Positions 39,735 to 44,141 of a stretch of DNA of 44,141 bases are shown here, piece after piece; within the stretch, counting starts at the first letter, position 1, and every line of letters begins with the position of its first letter. The notes beneath the pieces were generated by a model. That model had not been told where the DNA came from. It saw nothing but the letters and a program-made list of their open reading frames with translations, and did not search any database. Made by a program: the position numbers and the translations under genes. The DNA is from VFMC01 sp037130535. GTDB taxonomy: Bacteria > Actinomycetota > Acidimicrobiia > Acidimicrobiales > Ilumatobacteraceae. The stretch is taken from contig JBAXSU010000004.1 of assembly GCA_037130535.1 (NCBI GenBank), positions 1-44,141 of the forward strand. Direction: 5' to 3'.

Positions 39735-40150
39735 CGGGCACTGGGTCGACACACGGTCGTGACCGCGGGTCGCTGTCGGTCGTGACGATGTTCCTCACCA
39801 TCGTCGCGCTTGGCGCCGCCGGCCTGGTGGTCGACGGCGGCCGGGCGCTCGCCGCACGCCGTCATGCCGCCGGCACGGCCGAGGCTGCGGCGCGGTTCGC
39901 GATCACCCATGAGTCGCTCACCACCGGCTTCGACAGCGATGCAGCGATGCAGGTGGCCCGGTCGTACGCAGTGCGTTCGGGCATTGCCGACCGCGACGTC
40001 GACGTGGATGTCCGCGACCGCGCCGACGGCCGACCCGAGATCGTCGTCACCATCACCGAGCGACCCGCCACCATCGTGCTCGGCCTCGCCGGCGTCGAGT
40101 CACTCACCGTGCACGCCACTGGATCGGCCATTGCCGTGTACGCCCCCTGA
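39731..40150 (+). CDS. TadG-like pilus protein (Flp pilus-assembly TadE/G-like domain)
   Basis: A 139-residue protein with the RDRGSLSVVTMFLTIVALG N-terminus and GLVVDGGRALAARRHAAGTA segment of the TadE/G-like family, one transmembrane helix and an exported beta-rich remainder (VDVDVRDRADGRPEIVVTIT). Full-length TadG proteins often add a vWA domain, which is absent here, so this is the short actinobacterial form. It overlaps the previous gene by 4 bp. A 41-bp gap with a GAAGGAA ribosome site separates it from the LysM-BTAD gene. Confidence 0.75.
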   Translation: MTGTGSTHGRDRGSLSVVTMFLTIVALGAAGLVVDGGRALAARRHAAGTAEAAARFAITHESLTTGFDSDAAMQVARSYAVRSGIADRDVDVDVRDRADGRPEIVVTITERPATIVLGLAGVESLTVHATGSAIAVYAP

Positions 40151-40191
40151 TCGCCTGTGGGCCACCTCGCTGTCGTCACCGAAGGAACGCC

Positions 40192-43100
40192 ATGAACCGA
40201 CCACCATCCCGTTTCGTCTCAGCACTCGCCCGTTGTGGAGCCCTGCTGGTCATCACCACCATCCTCGTCGGCGTTCCCCTGACGGTGGTGCACCTGATCG
40301 GCCTGCCCCACCCCGGCTCGTGGTCTCTCGCTCCCGCGGGTCGGCTCGACGAGCGGATGATCGCCGAGATCGGCGGAACAGTGTTCCTGCTGCTGTGGGC
40401 ATGGTTCGCCTGCACGGTGGCCACCGAGGCGGTCCGCGTGGTTCGCTCGATCCGCAACGTACGTCGGAGGCACCACTCGAATCGCGGCGATGCCCCTCGC
40501 CGAGTGCTGCCGCCCACATCGTCGACACCGACCGGCTGGGTGAGGCGCCTGGTGCGCGTGGCGCTGGTGTCGAGTGTGGCCGTGGCCGGTTCGGGTGGGG
40601 GTCGCTGGTTCGGTGCATCGGCGTCGGCAGCGGCGGAGCCCAGCCGCATCGAGTGGCAACTCCCTGTCGACACCGCGCCATCCATCGATGCGGGCGATGA
40701 GGGACCGACCGACACTGACATCTCGGCTGTCGATGCAACGGCGACCGTCCACACCCTGGAAGCCGACGGTCGCACCACCCCGTACTCGCTTGCGCTGAGC
40801 CTGGGTGATGCCGGCCTGCGCGACCGAGTGATCGAATTGAACCTCGGCGCGTCGACACCCGATGGCGGCAGTTGGAGCGGAGGTGTCTTCCCGCAGGGAA
40901 TGCGCGTGAGGCTGCCCATGCCGCTGCCCGCCGGGTCCGCACTGTGGGCCGACCACGACGTGGTGCGTGGCGACTCCGTATACGGCATCGCCGGCGAACT
41001 CTGCGACGAGTCGCTGGCCTGCGTGGGTGAAGTTGCCGACGCCATCATCGACCGCAACCTCGGGCGCACGATGGAGGACGGGCGAGTGTTCCACGATCCG
41101 TCGCTCATCGTCGTCGGCTGGTCGCTCGACATCCCCGCATCCGGGGCATCTCTCGCAGTGGCCGAGCCAGTGAGCGAGGCCGCTCCGGCCGAAGCAGTAC
41201 CGGCCGAGACCCCGGCTGCCGACCTGGAGCCAGCTGCTGCAGCACCAGTCCAGCCGGCACCTACAGAGCCGGCACCTACGGAGCCGGCACCGGCTCAGCC
41301 AGCACCCGCCCAGCCAGCACCCGCCAGCACGGCACCGCAGACCGCGCCGACACCGACCGTCGCCCCAGTCGCCGCCCCGGTGACGGCGGCTCCATCGGAC
41401 CGCGGGCCGTTCACCAGCAGCCTGGGAGCGGCGGTCCTGCTGTGTGCAGGCGCCCTCGGTCTGGTCGAGTCGCGCCGTCGACACCAGTTGCGACGGGCCG
41501 GCACGTCGGCAGTGGCGGTTCCCCCGTCGCCCCAGTCGGTCGCCACCGAGCGGCTGCTGCGGGCGCTCGACACGACCGAACGCGCCGTGCGCATCGACCT
41601 GGCGCTGCGCTGTGTCGGCCACCACCTCATCGGAACCGGCCATCATGTCCGCGCAGTGCTGTGCGACGACGACGGGGCGCTCACCGTGGTACTCGACCGA
41701 CCGAGTCCGTGTCGTCCTCCCGCCGAGTTCGACTCGCTCGACGATGCCCGATGGCATCTGCGCGCGCACGTCGACACTGTCGACTTGGCCGACGGCGCCC
41801 GTCTCGCCGGCCAGCCGTGCCCGACGCTGGTGCATCTCGGCACGGCTCGCGACACTGCGACCGGAGCACGGCTGGGCGATCTGTTCGTCGACCTCGAGGC
41901 CGCTGGGCTGCTGTGCATCGATGGCCGGCCAGCCGAGGTCGAACCGGTCATGTCGGCCCTCGCTGCCTCGTTGGCCGCTTCGCCCGTCGGCGAGTGCGTG
42001 CGCGTCGTGACTCACGGCCTCGACCCAGCCGTGCACCTCGGCAACCTTGCCGCCGAGTCGGCCGAGTCGCTCGACGACGCGCTCGACCGTGCTGCAGCCA
42101 CGCTGGGCTCCATCCCCACCATCACCGCGGGCCGGCGTACGTTCGAACTTCGCGCCCGGGGCACCGGCGGCGAGGCGTGGGAACCCGTGGTCGTCCTCGC
42201 CGCCCTCTCCCCCACCGACGATGCCACCGATGTACCGGCGCTCACGCGGGGAGGTGGGCGGGGCCTTGCCGTCGTCGTCGATCGCCCGCTCATCGATGCC
42301 GGCATCACGATGTGCGCGACGATCGACGGCTGGACCATCGACGCATTGGGTGTCACGGTGGTGCCCGTCGGGCTCGAGCGCCAGCAGTTGCACGCGCTCC
42401 ACGACCTGCTCGACGCAGCCGAGCGCCCCCTCCCTGTCGCGCCACCCGACGCCGCGCAAGGCCACGGACCGACATCACCGAGCGACGCTGCACCCTTCGT
42501 CGAACCAGCCTGGGCCCTGATGGTGCGACTCCTCGGCCAGGTGTCGGTAGTCACCAGCACGGGCGAACGAGTGGAGTTCGACCGCGGCAAGTCGCTCGAA
42601 CTGTTGGCGTGGCTGGGCCTGCACCGCGAGTACCCCACTCGCTCGGCGGCACGGGCCGCCCTCTGGGACTTCGAAGTGCGCGATGCCACGTTCGCCAACA
42701 TCGTCAGCGATGCCCGGCGCACCCTGGCCCGTGCTGTGGCGCCTGCCGAGGGCGAGGAATGGATCGAGCGCACCCTCACCGACCATCTCCCACTGCATCC
42801 GTTGGTGGTCACCGACGCCGACCTGCTGCGGGCACGCCTCGAGGCCTCGCGCCGACTCGACGCCGCCGACGCCATCGACGTACTGCGGCCCGGCGTGGCG
42901 TCGATCACCGACCTGCCCTTTGCCGGCACCGACTTTGCCTGGCCCGACGCCGAGGGCAGCACCACGGCGCTCACGCTGCTGGCCACATCGGCTGCCACCG
43001 AGCTGGCCCAGCACCACCTGGCCGTCGGCGACATCGACGGCGTGTTCTGGGCCACCGGGCAGGGGTTGCGGGTACTGAGCGGACACGAGGAACTCATCGC

Positions 43101-43254
43101 GTTGCGGATGCGGGCCTTCGCCCTGCGCGGCGACCTGGCCGGGGTGCGGCGCGAGTGGGAGGTGTACGAGCGCTCGCTGCAGGCCGACTCGTGGTCGATC
43201 GGCGAGCCCTCACCGAAGCTCGTGGCGGTCAGGCGCGAGCTGCTGTCGCGCTGA
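40192..43254 (+). CDS. Membrane-spanning LysM-BTAD regulator-like protein of the Tad operon
   Basis: A 1020-residue multi-domain protein. Hydrophobic helices lie at about 15-37, 61-83 and 118-135. A LysM-like segment at about 254-318 (VVRGDSVYGIAGELC to DPSLIVVGWSLDIP) is followed by a Pro/Ala-rich stalk (325-400) and a fourth helix near 409-425. Then comes a long cytoplasmic part with no clear family (430-765). The C-terminus has a SARP-type winged helix from about 773 (VRLLGQVSVVTSTGERVEFD) and a BTAD helical-repeat domain to the end. The layout suggests a protein that contacts peptidoglycan outside and may bind DNA or partners inside. Signalling is inferred. AAGGAA lies 5 nt before ATG 40192. 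Confidence 0.8.
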   Translation: MNRPPSRFVSALARCGALLVITTILVGVPLTVVHLIGLPHPGSWSLAPAGRLDERMIAEIGGTVFLLLWAWFACTVATEAVRVVRSIRNVRRRHHSNRGDAPRRVLPPTSSTPTGWVRRLVRVALVSSVAVAGSGGGRWFGASASAAAEPSRIEWQLPVDTAPSIDAGDEGPTDTDISAVDATATVHTLEADGRTTPYSLALSLGDAGLRDRVIELNLGASTPDGGSWSGGVFPQGMRVRLPMPLPAGSALWADHDVVRGDSVYGIAGELCDESLACVGEVADAIIDRNLGRTMEDGRVFHDPSLIVVGWSLDIPASGASLAVAEPVSEAAPAEAVPAETPAADLEPAAAAPVQPAPTEPAPTEPAPAQPAPAQPAPASTAPQTAPTPTVAPVAAPVTAAPSDRGPFTSSLGAAVLLCAGALGLVESRRRHQLRRAGTSAVAVPPSPQSVATERLLRALDTTERAVRIDLALRCVGHHLIGTGHHVRAVLCDDDGALTVVLDRPSPCRPPAEFDSLDDARWHLRAHVDTVDLADGARLAGQPCPTLVHLGTARDTATGARLGDLFVDLEAAGLLCIDGRPAEVEPVMSALAASLAASPVGECVRVVTHGLDPAVHLGNLAAESAESLDDALDRAAATLGSIPTITAGRRTFELRARGTGGEAWEPVVVLAALSPTDDATDVPALTRGGGRGLAVVVDRPLIDAGITMCATIDGWTIDALGVTVVPVGLERQQLHALHDLLDAAERPLPVAPPDAAQGHGPTSPSDAAPFVEPAWALMVRLLGQVSVVTSTGERVEFDRGKSLELLAWLGLHREYPTRSAARAALWDFEVRDATFANIVSDARRTLARAVAPAEGEEWIERTLTDHLPLHPLVVTDADLLRARLEASRRLDAADAIDVLRPGVASITDLPFAGTDFAWPDAEGSTTALTLLATSAATELAQHHLAVGDIDGVFWATGQGLRVLSGHEELIALRMRAFALRGDLAGVRREWEVYERSLQADSWSIGEPSPKLVAVRRELLSR
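41254..41328 (+). repeat. Five 15-bp units encoding a Pro/Ala stalk
   Basis: Degenerate 15-bp units at 41254, 41269, 41284, 41299 and 41314 encode PAPTE, PAPTE, PAPAQ, PAPAQ and PAPAS inside the LysM-BTAD protein. The period keeps the reading frame, so the stalk length could vary between strains. Confidence 0.85.
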
Positions 43255-43268
43255 CGCAGCGGCAACCG

Positions 43269-43895
43269 TCAGGGGGCGAGGCAGGTGACGGTGGTGATGC
43301 GCTGCTCGTCGAGGTCGAACGTGCTGCTGGCCGCATCGCCGAACGTGGCGATGAACTCGGTGAGGCTGCCGGTGTCGGTGTCGCACTCGCGCTTCACCCG
43401 GTCGGCACGCTTCACCGACCAGTCGTTCGCCAACCGCAGCCGCTGCCCGTCCTGGAACTCGCGCACTGCGGGCAGTTCCACGGTGTTGCGCGGCCCCAGC
43501 GGGATGATCGAGAACCACAGCACCGACTCGCCCAGCAGGTCGGCGGCGATGGCACAACTTGCCAGGCGATCGAGTTCGGCACAGCGGTTCTCGCCCGGGG
43601 TGCCGGCGACGATGGTGATGGTGCGCAGGCCGTCGATGTTGATCTTCATGGTCGCCGTGGTGCGCCCGTTCACGATCTGGAAGCCGGCATCGGCCTGCGC
43701 CGCGTACACGAGGTCGATGATGTCGATCTGCCGACCGTTCTCGGGCACCGGATAGCCGCCGTCGGCCACCGGGGCCGTCACCACCGCCTGATCAGCCGAG
43801 GCACCGTCGTCGCGGAACACCAACCACAGCCCACCGGTGAGCACCAGCAGCGCGGCGATGCTCGCCCAGAACTGCCAGGTGATGAACTGCCGCAC
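43269..43895 (-). CDS. Single-TM membrane protein of unknown function
   Basis: A 208-residue protein with a short basic start, one transmembrane helix (about residues 7-27, TWQFWASIAALLVLTGGLWL) and a C-terminal, probably extracytoplasmic, alpha/beta domain. Motifs such as RQIDIIDLVYAAQADAGFQI and GENRCAELDRLASCAIAADL are not ones I recognise. Three cysteines lie outside (CAELDRLASC and a late ECDTD), with a fourth at TTVTCLAP, so two disulphides are possible. GTG 43895 is chosen because TAGCCT lies 7 nt upstream; 30 more codons upstream would overlap hemL. It is convergent with the LysM-BTAD gene, 14 bp away. Confidence 0.7.
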   Translation of the reverse strand: MRQFITWQFWASIAALLVLTGGLWLVFRDDGASADQAVVTAPVADGGYPVPENGRQIDIIDLVYAAQADAGFQIVNGRTTATMKINIDGLRTITIVAGTPGENRCAELDRLASCAIAADLLGESVLWFSIIPLGPRNTVELPAVREFQDGQRLRLANDWSVKRADRVKRECDTDTGSLTEFIATFGDAASSTFDLDEQRITTVTCLAP

Positions 43896-43902
43896 GCGGC
43901 CG

Positions 43903-43908
43903 AGGCTA
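43903..43908 (-). promoter_or_regulatory. Candidate -10 hexamer TAGCCT
   Basis: On the minus strand TAGCCT ends 7 nt before GTG 43895. It is the same hexamer as before map, where the spacing is 6 nt. Confidence 0.4.
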
Positions 43909-43941
43909 GTGGTGCCATCTGCGCCAGCACCGTCGCCCCGG

Positions 43942-44141
43942 TCAGGCGCGCATGGCGGCCACCGCGGCACGGCCTGCGGCGGCACCGATGCGGTCGATCA
44001 CCTCGTCGGTGTGGCCGAGGCCCACGAACAACGCCTCGTACGCACCGGGGGCCAAGGCGATGCCCTCGGCCAGCATGGCGTGGAAGAAGCGGGCGTACAG
44101 CGCCTCGTCGGTGGTCTTCGCCTCGGCGAAGTTGGTGGGCA
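43942..44141 (-). CDS. hemL: Glutamate-1-semialdehyde 2,1-aminomutase, C-terminal fragment (cut by window edge)
   Basis: The last 66 or so codons of a PLP aminomutase that makes 5-aminolevulinate in the C5 route to haem. The visible tail has ALYARFFHAMLAEGIALAPG, then AYEALFVGLGHTDEVIDRIG and a short helix ending in MRA. This matches the C-terminal domain of HemL closely, including the ARFFHAML helix and the GHTDE turn. The N-terminal catalytic part, with the PLP lysine, lies outside the window, so a related class III aminotransferase is not fully excluded. Confidence 0.8.
   Translation of the reverse strand, partial: PTNFAEAKTTDEALYARFFHAMLAEGIALAPGAYEALFVGLGHTDEVIDRIGAAAGRAAVAAMRA

Noticed and set aside
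40219..42465. 748-codon open frame antisense to the LysM-BTAD gene
   Set aside because: Composition is Arg/Gly/Cys-rich without motifs, and the plus-strand frame has recognisable domains and a ribosome site.

Overview
The window is high-GC DNA with dense, often 4-bp-overlapping genes, many GTG starts, and actinobacterial families (WXG100 protein, LysM/BTAD regulator, Tad pilus genes, CoaA-type pantothenate kinase, SEC-C methionine aminopeptidase). It looks like a chromosomal segment of an actinomycete. An Acidimicrobiia (Ilumatobacter-like) origin is a guess from the gene mix and was not tested. I see no rRNA, tRNA, transposase, phage gene or CRISPR array.

Positions 1-20100 hold mostly metabolic genes in short transcription units: an FGGY sugar kinase (cut by the left edge), kynureninase, a membrane protein and a HerA-like ATPase on the minus strand; a K+ channel-like protein; a divergent CoA-transferase/SDR pair; a GH38 alpha-mannosidase; a flavin-dependent oxidoreductase coupled to a small CxxC protein; an M20 amidohydrolase divergent from a Nudix hydrolase; an orphan WXG100 protein; a coupled thiamine-binding-like/HTH/HAD trio; an alpha/beta hydrolase with coaA; and an orphan N6-adenine DNA methyltransferase.

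Positions 20115-33060 are all on the minus strand. After map comes a polysaccharide locus. In transcription order it runs: GDP-fucose synthase, two GT2 glycosyltransferases, a 747-residue multi-spanning protein, a third GT2, a polysaccharide deacetylase, a GH16 lipoprotein, a FemAB/GNAT-like transferase, an APH-like kinase and a Wzx/MATE-like flippase. Together these could make, modify, export and trim a fucose-containing surface glycan.

Positions 33332-43254 are a plus-strand Tad (type IVc) pilus operon: prepilin peptidase, CpaB, a TadZ-like protein, TadA/CpaF, TadB, TadC, a small pilin-like protein, three TadE/TadG-like proteins, and a 1020-residue membrane-spanning LysM-BTAD protein that looks like an envelope-sensing regulator. 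The pilus and glycan loci diverge from one 271-bp region carrying a perfect 16-bp palindrome. The right end holds a single-TM protein and the C-terminus of hemL.

The strongest structural signal is a TANNNT hexamer placed exactly 6 nt before the start codon of eight genes, with related 7-8 nt versions at others. This is the layout of leaderless actinobacterial promoters. In two gene pairs (14394-14422 and 18688-18717) divergent hexamers overlap within spacers of only 23-24 bp. Large hairpins also mark several gene ends.
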